Source: JBFKUL01 sp041635755
GTDB taxonomy: Bacteria > Pseudomonadota > Gammaproteobacteria > Burkholderiales > SG8-39
Length of the DNA stretch: 6,281 nt
Assembly (NCBI GenBank): GCA_041635755.1
Contig: JBFKUL010000185.1
Span: forward strand, 1-6,281
Direction: 5' to 3'
Positions 1-5,199 of the stretch are shown piece by piece; the stretch's first letter is position 1, and each line of letters opens with the position of its first letter. The position numbers were made by a program, and so were the translations under genes. The notes beneath the pieces are model-generated. The model was not told the origin of the DNA, did no database searches, and saw only the letters and a list, made by a program, of their open reading frames with translations.

Positions 1-80
1 TGCCGCTCGAGGGCCGTCCGCGCGTGGCGGCGTGGTGCAAGCGCTGCGCCGAGCGCCCCGCTTTCAAGCGCGCGCGCTAG
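1..80 (+). CDS. C-terminal end of a probable glutathione S-transferase (partial, 5' end outside window)
   Basis: Reading from base 3 gives 25 codons and then TAG at 78-80. The peptide contains RPRVAAWCKRCAERPAFKRAR. This matches the usual tail of bacterial glutathione S-transferases: a last alpha helix of the type P-x-V-x-x-W-x-x-R-x-x-x-RPAF-x-R-A just before the stop. Such enzymes are cytosolic and conjugate or reduce substrates with glutathione. The N-terminal thioredoxin-like domain with the glutathione site is outside the window, so the subclass and activity cannot be judged. A hairpin lies four bases after the stop. The identification rests on a short stretch only; a different alpha-helical C-terminus remains possible. 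Confidence 0.68.
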   Translation, partial: PLEGRPRVAAWCKRCAERPAFKRAR

Positions 81-83
81 GTC

Positions 84-101
84 TTGCGCGGTGTCGCGCA
101 A
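84..101 (+). terminator. Hairpin just after the GST-like gene, possible terminator without a T-run
   Basis: TTGCGCG (84-90) and CGCGCAA (95-101) form a perfect 7-bp stem with a GTGT loop, beginning four bases after the stop codon at 78-80. The position suits a transcription end or an mRNA 3' stabilising structure. No T-run follows on the + strand, so a classical Rho-independent terminator is not supported. In DNA this rich in GCGC some hairpins of this size arise by chance. Confidence 0.35.
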
Positions 102-113
102 ACGTTGGGCGGC

Positions 114-120
114 AAGGAGG
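114..120 (+). promoter_or_regulatory. Perfect Shine-Dalgarno sequence for the 42-codon small ORF
   Basis: AAGGAGG is fully complementary to the anti-Shine-Dalgarno end of 16S rRNA and lies 8 bases before a GTG at 129-131, an ideal spacing. It is the strongest ribosome-binding site in the window and the main argument that translation starts at 129. Confidence 0.5.
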
Positions 121-128
121 ACCTCGCT

Positions 129-257
129 GTGAACTGGGATGCGGTCGGGCCGGCACCGTCGTACTCCGTCCCCCGATATACTGGCACGCCGTTCAGCACG
201 ATTTTAAGGACGCCATTTCGTAGCACCCTTCCAATAACCCAGGAGTTCGAACAATGA
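129..257 (+). CDS. Candidate 42-residue small ORF, possibly a leader peptide coupled to the next gene
   Basis: A frame opens with GTG at 129 and closes with TGA at 255-257. The peptide starts MNWDAVGPAPSYSVP and ends LPITQEFEQ. Evidence for translation: a perfect AAGGAGG 8 bases upstream, and a stop that overlaps the ATG of the next gene (ATGA at 254-257), the classic arrangement of translationally coupled genes. Evidence against: 15 of the 41 codons after the start end in A or T, more than in the large genes here, and the second half uses codons rare in such genomes (TTA, ATA, AGG). I recognise no family, signal peptide or membrane segment; the peptide is rich in Pro, Thr and Ser. It could be a small protein, a leader peptide whose translation opens the downstream start, or a chance frame. 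Confidence 0.42.
   Translation: MNWDAVGPAPSYSVPRYTGTPFSTILRTPFRSTLPITQEFEQ
177..182 (+). promoter_or_regulatory. Weak -10-like hexamer upstream of the hypothetical gene
   Basis: TATACT matches the sigma-70 -10 consensus at five of six positions and stands in a locally AT-richer stretch, about 70 bases before the ATG at 254. No convincing -35 box lies 16-18 bases upstream. It also lies inside the candidate small ORF, so if it is a promoter the transcript would lack that frame's start. Low confidence. Confidence 0.22.
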
Positions 258-568
258 TGGTCGCGCGCTGGCACATCGATGCACGTTTCGGTCATAAGCA
301 GGTCGTGATCGATTCACTCAAGAAATGGGTCCGCACCATTGCGGCGCAGGCGGGTTGGAGCGAGAAGAAGGTTCGCATCGTCACAGGCTCGGTCGGGGCG
401 CTCGAGTCCACGGTGGAGATGGAAGTCACGATCAAGGACCTGACGGAGCTTGATGCGTCATGGGCGAAACTCGGAGCCATCGCCGCCCACAAGGACTGGA
501 GCAAGGAAATCGAGCAATACATCGTCTCGGGCACCCCTCGTTGGGAGGTGCTGCGCGTTGTCGAATAG
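254..568 (+). CDS. Hypothetical protein, 104 residues, small alpha/beta protein
   Basis: I do not recognise a named family. The start is ATG at 254, preceded by AGGAG (241-245) at 8-base spacing; a second ATG follows at once (257) and could also be used. There is no signal peptide, membrane segment or cysteine, so the product is probably cytosolic. The pattern is strand (residues 2-9), helix with KKWVRTIAAQ (about 15-33), strand (KVRIVTGSVG), strand (STVEMEVTI), helix (about 62-90) and a closing strand (RWEVLRVVE). This order is like that of small dimeric alpha/beta-barrel (ferredoxin-like, NIPSNAP/ABM-type) proteins, but that is inference from the pattern alone. Tryptophans at 6, 25, 35, 70, 82 and 97 are notable for such a short protein. 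Its codon use is less GC-biased than that of the operon opposite. It may be coupled to the 42-codon frame upstream. Confidence 0.8.
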   Translation: MMVARWHIDARFGHKQVVIDSLKKWVRTIAAQAGWSEKKVRIVTGSVGALESTVEMEVTIKDLTELDASWAKLGAIAAHKDWSKEIEQYIVSGTPRWEVLRVVE

Positions 569-633
569 CCATCCCGATGGTTCTGCCTGCCCGGCCTGAG
601 CGCGCGATCGACTGACGGCGGCCGGCAGCCTCG
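569..633. other. Convergent intergenic gap with an imperfect inverted repeat
   Basis: This gap separates two genes that end towards each other (stops at 566-568 and 634-636). CTGCC (587-591) plus GGCC (593-596) can pair with GGCCGGCAG (620-628), giving a 9-bp stem with one bulged C and a loop of 23 bases. Being an inverted repeat it would form on either transcript and could slow both polymerases. No T-run is present on either side, so a bidirectional terminator is only a possibility. Confidence 0.25.
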
Positions 634-2235
634 CTAGCGTCGGTGGCGGGCGTATTCCTGGTCGCGCAAGAGGCGGCGCAGCAGCTTGCCGGAAGCGTTT
701 TTCGGCAGCTCGGCGACGAATTCGACCTCGCGCGGGTATTTGTACGGCGCGGTGATCCGCTTGACGTGCTCCTGCAGCGTTTTGGCGAGCGCGGGCGAGC
801 CTTCGTGTCCGGGCTTGAGGACGACGAACGCCTTTACGATCTCGCCGCGCTCGGCGTCGGGCTTGGCGATCGCGGCGCTTTCCTGCACCGCCGAGTGCTC
901 GAGCAAAGCGCTTTCGACCTCCATCGGACCGATACGGTAGCCCGCCGAGCTGATGATGTCGTCGGCGCGGCCCTCGTAGAACAGGTATCCGTCCTCGTCG
1001 GCCCGCACCACGTCGCCGGTCAGCCAGTACTCGAGGCCGCCGATCGTGGTTTTGCCTGCCGCCGTGCGCTCGGGCTCGTTCCAGTAGCCGAGCATCATCT
1101 GCGGGTTGGGAAGTCTGATCGCGAGCTGGCCCGCTTCACCGGCGCCGAGCGCTCGGTGTCGCTCGTCGAGCACCGCGGCCCCGATGCCGGGCTGCGGCTT
1201 GCCCATCGAGCCGGGCTTGACCGGCAGGCAGGGATAGTTGAGCACCGTCATCAAGGTCTCGGTCTGGCCGTAGCCGTCGAGCAGGGCGACGCCGGTATTG
1301 TCCGTCCAGCGGCGCACGATCTCGGGATTCACGGTTTCACCCGCCGACACCGCGAGGCGCAGCGCCGAAAGATCGTGCGCGCGCGCATCTTCGTCGACCA
1401 GGCGCCGGAACTCGGTCGCGGCGGCGCAGAACACCGTGACGCGGTACTTCGCCAGCAACTCAAGCCGGCGGCGCGGGTCGAACTTGCCGTCGTAGAAAAG
1501 CACCGCCGCACCGGCGCTCCAGGGGCCATACAGGATGCTCGTGCCGGCCTTGCTCCAGCCGGTATCGGCGGTGCACCACATCAAGTCGCTCGGCTTGAGG
1601 TCCTGCCAGGTGAGCGAGGCGTAGCGCCAGGCGAAGAGCGCGCGCGCCGCGTGAGTGACGCCCTTGGGCGGGCCGGTCGAGCCGGAGGTGTAGAACATCG
1701 CGACCGGGTCCTCGGCGCCGATCGCGGCGTCCTCGCATTCGGGCGGCGCGCCCTCCAGCGCCCGGTCGAAATCCTGCCACCCGCTCGCGCCGCCGATCGC
1801 GAGGCGCAGCCGCAGCCCGCCGAGCCCATCGAACTTCGGCACGCTCGAGCGCGAGGCAATCGCGCCCTTCGCGCCTGAATGCTCGACGCGAAAGCGCACG
1901 TCCTTGTCGGTGAGCATCTCGATGCAGGGGATCGGGATCACGCCGACGCGCAGGCAGCCGAGCATCGCGATCTGCCACTGCGGCACGCGCGGCAGCATGA
2001 CGATGCAGCGCTCGCCCTTGCTGAGGCCGCCGGCGAGGAGCGCGTTGCCGAGGCGGCGCGACAGCGCCGCGATCTCGCCGAAAGTGTAGCGCTGCTCGTC
2101 GCCGGCTTCGTTGCACCAGAGGAGCGCCAGCTTGTCGGGGTCGCGCGCCCAGGGGTCCACGACGTCTCGGGCGAAGTTGAACCGTGCCGGCACCGCCCAG
2201 CGGAAGTCGCGATAGGCCTCGTCGTAGCTACGCAC
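634..2235 (-). CDS. Acyl-CoA synthetase (AMP-forming), medium-chain ACSM-like, ANL superfamily
   Basis: This 533-residue enzyme activates a carboxylic acid with ATP to an acyl-adenylate and transfers it to CoA. The family motifs are intact and in order: the phosphate-binding loop YTSGSTGPPKG (182-192), GYGQTE (321-326), the TGD motif (406-408), the hinge region beginning GRADDIISSAGYRIG (422-436), and PKNASGK (511-517) with the catalytic Lys517. The APYKYPREVEF stretch (496-506) and the N-terminal FNFARDVVD are typical of the medium-chain/ACSM-type branch rather than acetyl-CoA synthetase proper; the true substrate (medium-chain, branched or aromatic acid) cannot be read. The start is GTG; the next methionine is residue 80, inside the domain, so a non-ATG start is required. 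No clear ribosome-binding site precedes it. It is the last gene of a three-gene operon, 17 bases after the reductase, so translation may be coupled. Cytosolic; length is normal for the family. Confidence 0.93.
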   Translation of the reverse strand: MRSYDEAYRDFRWAVPARFNFARDVVDPWARDPDKLALLWCNEAGDEQRYTFGEIAALSRRLGNALLAGGLSKGERCIVMLPRVPQWQIAMLGCLRVGVIPIPCIEMLTDKDVRFRVEHSGAKGAIASRSSVPKFDGLGGLRLRLAIGGASGWQDFDRALEGAPPECEDAAIGAEDPVAMFYTSGSTGPPKGVTHAARALFAWRYASLTWQDLKPSDLMWCTADTGWSKAGTSILYGPWSAGAAVLFYDGKFDPRRRLELLAKYRVTVFCAAATEFRRLVDEDARAHDLSALRLAVSAGETVNPEIVRRWTDNTGVALLDGYGQTETLMTVLNYPCLPVKPGSMGKPQPGIGAAVLDERHRALGAGEAGQLAIRLPNPQMMLGYWNEPERTAAGKTTIGGLEYWLTGDVVRADEDGYLFYEGRADDIISSAGYRIGPMEVESALLEHSAVQESAAIAKPDAERGEIVKAFVVLKPGHEGSPALAKTLQEHVKRITAPYKYPREVEFVAELPKNASGKLLRRLLRDQEYARHRR

Positions 2236-2252
2236 GCCGCGATGCGCGACGC

Positions 2253-3188
2253 TCAGAGCGCATCGAAGTACGCGGCCATGCGTTTGCGCGTGGCCGCGTC
2301 CGGCATCGCGCCGAAGCCCGCACCGAGGTTGTCTTTCATATGGGCCGGGTTACCGGTACCGGGAATCGCGCAGGTCACCGCCGGGTGACCGAGGATCCAC
2401 TTCAGAAAATACTGCGCCCAGCTTGCCACGCCGATCTCCGCCGCCCAAGGCGGCAAGGGCTTGCCGCGCACGCGGCGAAACATCGCGCCCTCGGTGAAGG
2501 GCCGGTTGATGATCACGGCGACGCCGCGCTCGCGTGCGACGCCGAGCAGGCGACGCTCCGACTCGCGCTCGGCGAGCGAGTAGTTGATCTGCAGGAACGC
2601 GTAGGCGCCGGTCTTGAGCCAGTGCTCGACTTCGGAGTAGGCCGACGAAGTGTAGTGCGTGATGCCGACGTAGCGCACACGCTGCTGCTGCTCCCAGTCG
2701 AGCAGCGTGCGGGTGTGGGTCGCGACATCGACCAGGTTGTGCACCTGCATGAGATCCATCTTCTGCACCCGCAGGCGCTTGAACGAGAGCTCCATCTGGC
2801 GGATGCCCTCGGCGCGTCCACTGGTCCAGACCTTGGTCGCGACGAACAGCTTCGGGCGCAGTCCGAGCTGCGCGCTGAGCTCGCCGACCACCGATTCACT
2901 GCCGCCATACATCGGCGAGGAGTCGATCACCTTGCCGCCACTTTCGCTGAACAGCGTCAGCACCTCGCGCAGCGGCGCGCGCTCGGCGGCGTCCGTGCCG
3001 ACATCGAAGGTCTGCCAGGTTCCCACGCCGACGACCGGCAGCCGCTCGCCCGTGGCGGGGATGGGGCGCTCGATCATTCCCGTGGATGCGGAGTCTGCCT
3101 CGACGCGGCTCATGGCCAGCGCGGCAGGCGCGCCGGCGAGCAACCCAAGCGCGCGACGCCGAGAAGAGGAGAACGAGGATTTGCCCAT
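2253..3188 (-). CDS. Aldo/keto reductase with twin-arginine (Tat) leader
   Basis: This 311-residue protein belongs to the NADP(H)-dependent aldo/keto reductase family, which reduces aldehydes or ketones to alcohols. The catalytic tetrad is visible: Asp89 and Tyr94 in VIDSSPMYGG, Lys119 in VATKVW and His150 in LMQVHN. The C-terminal CAIPGTGNPAHMKDN (about 273-287) corresponds to the segment binding the cofactor's adenosine phosphate. The N-terminus, SSRRRALGLLAG (8-19) followed by a short hydrophobic stretch and an ALA site near 25, looks like a Tat signal, implying folded export with cofactor bound, or at least membrane targeting. The start is fixed: the in-frame TAG of the transporter gene lies three codons upstream. 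That spacing (9 bases) and a GAAGG placed too close to the ATG suggest translation coupled to the transporter. The substrate is unknown. Tat export is inferred, not certain, because the hydrophobic region is short. Confidence 0.92.
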   Translation of the reverse strand: MGKSSFSSSRRRALGLLAGAPAALAMSRVEADSASTGMIERPIPATGERLPVVGVGTWQTFDVGTDAAERAPLREVLTLFSESGGKVIDSSPMYGGSESVVGELSAQLGLRPKLFVATKVWTSGRAEGIRQMELSFKRLRVQKMDLMQVHNLVDVATHTRTLLDWEQQQRVRYVGITHYTSSAYSEVEHWLKTGAYAFLQINYSLAERESERRLLGVARERGVAVIINRPFTEGAMFRRVRGKPLPPWAAEIGVASWAQYFLKWILGHPAVTCAIPGTGNPAHMKDNLGAGFGAMPDAATRKRMAAYFDAL

Positions 3189-3197
3189 GCCTTCATT

Positions 3198-4490
3198 CTA
3201 GACACGTTCCCGGCGCAGGCGTTCGTGACGTCGGCCAAGCCAGAGCCCCGCGGCGAGCCATGCACCGGCCACCGGCACGGCGAGCCAGGCGATCGCCGAG
3301 AGTCCGACGCCGAACCCCCGCAAGGCGCCGAACACCCAGCCGGCCAGCGCATCGCCGCCGCGATACACCACGGTGTCGATGAAGTTCTTCGCCTTGTAGC
3401 GCTGTTCACGCGGCAGCACGGTAAACAATGCCTCGCGGGCGGGCTTGGAGATCGAGAATTCTCCCACGCGTCGGGTGACCCCGAAGGCGATCAGCACCGC
3501 GAGCGTGGGCGCAGCGCCGAGCCACATGAACCCCAGGATGGAGACCAGCGGCGCCAGTGCCAGCATCCAGGCGAGGCCGAGCGCGGCGCGCAGCCGCGAG
3601 AACACCAGCACCTGTACCAGCAGCGTGAGCGCATTGACGACGAGATCGACGGTCGCGAACAGACGCGTGCGCGCCTCCGCCCCGGGCACGGCCGCGCCGA
3701 CGATCTCGACCTGCTGGAAGTAAAGCGCGGTCGAAAGGGCGGTGTAGCACAGCAGGTAGCCGCAGATACCGAGCAGATAGGGCGAGGACAGCGCCGCGCT
3801 GGCGCCCGCAGCGATCGAGCCGCCGATCGGCGCCTCGGCCGGCGGATCGCCCGCGCGCGGGTGCATGCGCCCCCAGCGCCCGAGCATCGCGATGCAGCCG
3901 ATCGCCGCAGCGAGGAACAGCGCCGAGACGAAGAGCAGCCGGCCCTGGCCGAGTACCTCGGCGGCAAGCGCCGTGATCGCGGGCCCGGCGATCGCGCCGC
4001 AGCTGCCGCCGGCGGCGATGGTGCCATAGAGCCGCGCCGCCTGGCCGGCGTCGAACAGGTCGGACATGAAGCTCCAGAACACCGACACCACGAACAGATT
4101 GAACACGCTCAGCCAGACGAAGAACACGGCGCCGAGCCAGCGCCCGCCGGCGCCGGCCTCGAGCACCGCCCAGAACAGGAGCAAGTTGAGGATGAAGAAC
4201 GCGTACACCGCGGGCAGCAGGCGGGTGCGCGGCAGGCGCGCGCACAGCCAGCCGAACGCCGGCACCAGCGCGAGCATCACGAGAAAGGTCGCGGAGAAGA
4301 GCCACTGCAGCGCGCTCACGCCGGCCTCGACGGCCATCGCGTCGCGCACCGGGCGCAGGATGTAGTAGGCGCACAGCAGAAGAAAGAAGTACGCAAAGGC
4401 CCAGCCGAGCGCGGGCAGCTCGGACGCTTCGGCGCGCAGCAGTCTCGCGTGCAGACCGGGCGCGGTTGCCGGCGGCGTGGAATCCGTCAT
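3198..4490 (-). CDS. MFS-type transporter resembling the ATP/ADP (NTP/NDP) exchanger branch
   Basis: This 430-residue integral inner-membrane protein has about 12 predicted helices, roughly at 28-46, 62-82, 92-112, 118-142, 155-178, 186-204, 236-258, 278-298, 303-324, 327-341, 375-395 and 398-418, with a polar central loop (205-232). The YYILRPVRDAM segment (42-52) after helix 1 and the conserved run KPAREALFTVLP (349-360), then YKAKNFIDTVVYRGGD (365-380), resemble bacterial transporters annotated in the ATP:ADP antiporter-like part of the major facilitator superfamily. In obligate intracellular bacteria relatives exchange host ATP for ADP; in free-living proteobacteria the substrate of such proteins is unknown to me, so nucleotide exchange should not be assumed. 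The start chosen is ATG at 4490, with GGAG 10 bases upstream (4501-4504). The open frame continues further upstream only antisense to lemA. It is the first gene of the operon with the reductase and acyl-CoA synthetase, divergent from lemA. Confidence 0.87.
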   Translation of the reverse strand: MTDSTPPATAPGLHARLLRAEASELPALGWAFAYFFLLLCAYYILRPVRDAMAVEAGVSALQWLFSATFLVMLALVPAFGWLCARLPRTRLLPAVYAFFILNLLLFWAVLEAGAGGRWLGAVFFVWLSVFNLFVVSVFWSFMSDLFDAGQAARLYGTIAAGGSCGAIAGPAITALAAEVLGQGRLLFVSALFLAAAIGCIAMLGRWGRMHPRAGDPPAEAPIGGSIAAGASAALSSPYLLGICGYLLCYTALSTALYFQQVEIVGAAVPGAEARTRLFATVDLVVNALTLLVQVLVFSRLRAALGLAWMLALAPLVSILGFMWLGAAPTLAVLIAFGVTRRVGEFSISKPAREALFTVLPREQRYKAKNFIDTVVYRGGDALAGWVFGALRGFGVGLSAIAWLAVPVAGAWLAAGLWLGRRHERLRRERV

Positions 4491-4508
4491 GGGCGTTTTG
4501 CTCCAGGC

Positions 4509-4517
4509 TGGTATATT
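4509..4517 (+). promoter_or_regulatory. Extended -10 promoter candidate for lemA
   Basis: TGGTATATT is a TGn extension followed by a hexamer matching TATAAT at five of six positions. It is the only AT-rich island in this gap. Extended -10 promoters can work without a good -35 box, and none is seen here. Transcription would start near 4524, giving a leader of about 27 bases before the lemA ATG, which contains the ribosome-binding site. Confidence 0.5.
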
Positions 4518-4539
4518 AGCCGCGCCGTTTGGCACGCCA

Positions 4540-4545
4540 GGGGAG
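4540..4545 (+). promoter_or_regulatory. Ribosome-binding site of lemA
   Basis: GGGGAG lies 5 bases before ATG at 4551. It decides the lemA start against the much longer open frame that continues upstream. Confidence 0.7.
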
Positions 4546-4550
4546 TAAAG

Positions 4551-5147
4551 ATGAGCACCGGAGGCTGGATCTTTCTCGCAGTGCTGGTCGCGATCGTCGT
4601 GTTCGCGATCATGGTCTACAACCGGCTGGTGACGCTGCGCAACCGCTTCAAGAACGCCTTCGCGCAGATCGATGTCCAGCTCAAGCGCCGCTACGATCTG
4701 ATTCCGAATCTCATTGAGGCCGCCAAGGGCTACCTTGCGCACGAGCGACAGACGCTCGAGGCGGTGGTGACGGCGCGCGGCGCAGCGGTGAACGCCGCGC
4801 AGCGCGCGGCGGGCGCACCCGGCGATCCCGCGGCAATGCAGGGCCTGGCGAGCGCCGAGGCGGGACTCGCCGGTGCGCTCGGGCGCCTCCTCGCGGTGTT
4901 CGAGGCCTACCCCGACCTGAAGGCGAATCAGAACATCCTGCAGGTTCAGGAAGAGCTCTCCAGCACGGAGAACAAGATCTCCTTCGCGCGCCAGGCGTAC
5001 AACGACTCGGTGATGGACTACAACACGCAGCGCGAGTCCTTCCCGGACAACATCTTCGCCGGCATGTTCGCGTTCGGCCCCGCCGAGCTGCTGCAGGCGA
5101 CCGAGTCGGCCGAGGAGCGCAAGGCACCGAAAGTGTCCTTTCAATAG
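4551..5147 (+). CDS. lemA: LemA family protein
   Basis: This 198-residue protein has the LemA-family layout and usual length: a short N-terminus, one membrane helix (about 6-23), then a long alpha-helical domain. The family hallmark RRYDLIPNLIE is at 46-56, followed by a helical stretch with YPDLKANQNILQVQEEL (120-136), STENKISFARQAYND (138-152) and the FPDNIFAGMFAF region (164-175). It is anchored in the inner membrane; the molecular role of the family is poorly known. Members are often encoded beside M48/HtpX-like membrane proteases, as here (next gene 49 bases downstream, same strand), suggesting a shared envelope function. The name is unrelated to the GacS sensor kinase formerly called LemA. 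The start has a good ribosome-binding site and promoter candidate. The open frame upstream is continuous but antisense to the transporter and reductase genes. Confidence 0.95.
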   Translation: MSTGGWIFLAVLVAIVVFAIMVYNRLVTLRNRFKNAFAQIDVQLKRRYDLIPNLIEAAKGYLAHERQTLEAVVTARGAAVNAAQRAAGAPGDPAAMQGLASAEAGLAGALGRLLAVFEAYPDLKANQNILQVQEELSSTENKISFARQAYNDSVMDYNTQRESFPDNIFAGMFAFGPAELLQATESAEERKAPKVSFQ

Positions 5148-5173
5148 GGCGCCAAGGGTGCTTTCCCGGTAAT

Positions 5174-5199
5174 CACGGCCGCAAGGCGCGGCCGCCGTG
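5174..5199 (+). promoter_or_regulatory. Hairpin covering the ribosome-binding site and start of the M48 peptidase gene
   Basis: CGGCCGC (5176-5182) and GCGGCCG (5188-5194) make a perfect 7-bp all-GC stem with loop AAGGC, which contains the only ribosome-binding-site candidate (AAGG, 5183-5186). An alternative pairing of CACGGC (5174-5179) with GCCGTG (5194-5199) buries the GTG start codon itself. Either form would be expected to limit ribosome access, so initiation may depend on ribosomes arriving from lemA or on conditions that melt the stem. The pairing is seen directly; the regulatory effect is inferred. Confidence 0.45.

Larger units (their letters stand above)
4491..4550. promoter_or_regulatory. 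Divergent intergenic region between the transporter operon and lemA
   Basis: These 60 bases must carry the upstream signals for both directions unless promoters lie inside the genes. On the + side there is an extended -10 candidate and a strong ribosome-binding site for lemA. On the - side GGAG (4504-4501) precedes the transporter start. The same AT-rich island reads TAATAT on the - strand, only a four-of-six -10 match with no -35 partner, so a promoter for the operon is not clearly visible. I see no clear operator palindrome. Confidence 0.5.

Noticed and set aside
32..223. A 63-codon + strand frame at the left edge
   Set aside because: It overlaps the better supported GST-like tail and the small ORF in another frame and has no ribosome-binding site or family features.
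77..295. A 72-codon - strand frame with a VLNGVPVYRG stretch that loosely recalls C-terminal ends of amidohydrolases
   Set aside because: Nothing else in the frame supports the family, it overlaps the start of the hypothetical gene, and it has no upstream coding domain.
569..580. CCAT/ATGG mini-hairpin right after the stop of the hypothetical gene as a terminator
   Set aside because: The stem is only four pairs with no T-run; too weak to call.
643..1878. A 411-codon + strand frame opposite the acyl-CoA synthetase
   Set aside because: Arg/Ala/His-rich translation with no domain, fully antisense to a gene with all motifs intact.
2184..5147. A 987-codon open + strand frame running antisense through the reductase and transporter and joining lemA in frame
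   Set aside because: The part before 4551 is composed of low-complexity Arg/His/Glu/Gln/Ala-rich translation, has no recognisable domain, and lies opposite two well-supported genes. High G+C suppresses stops in this frame. Only the LemA part, with its own ribosome-binding site, is real.
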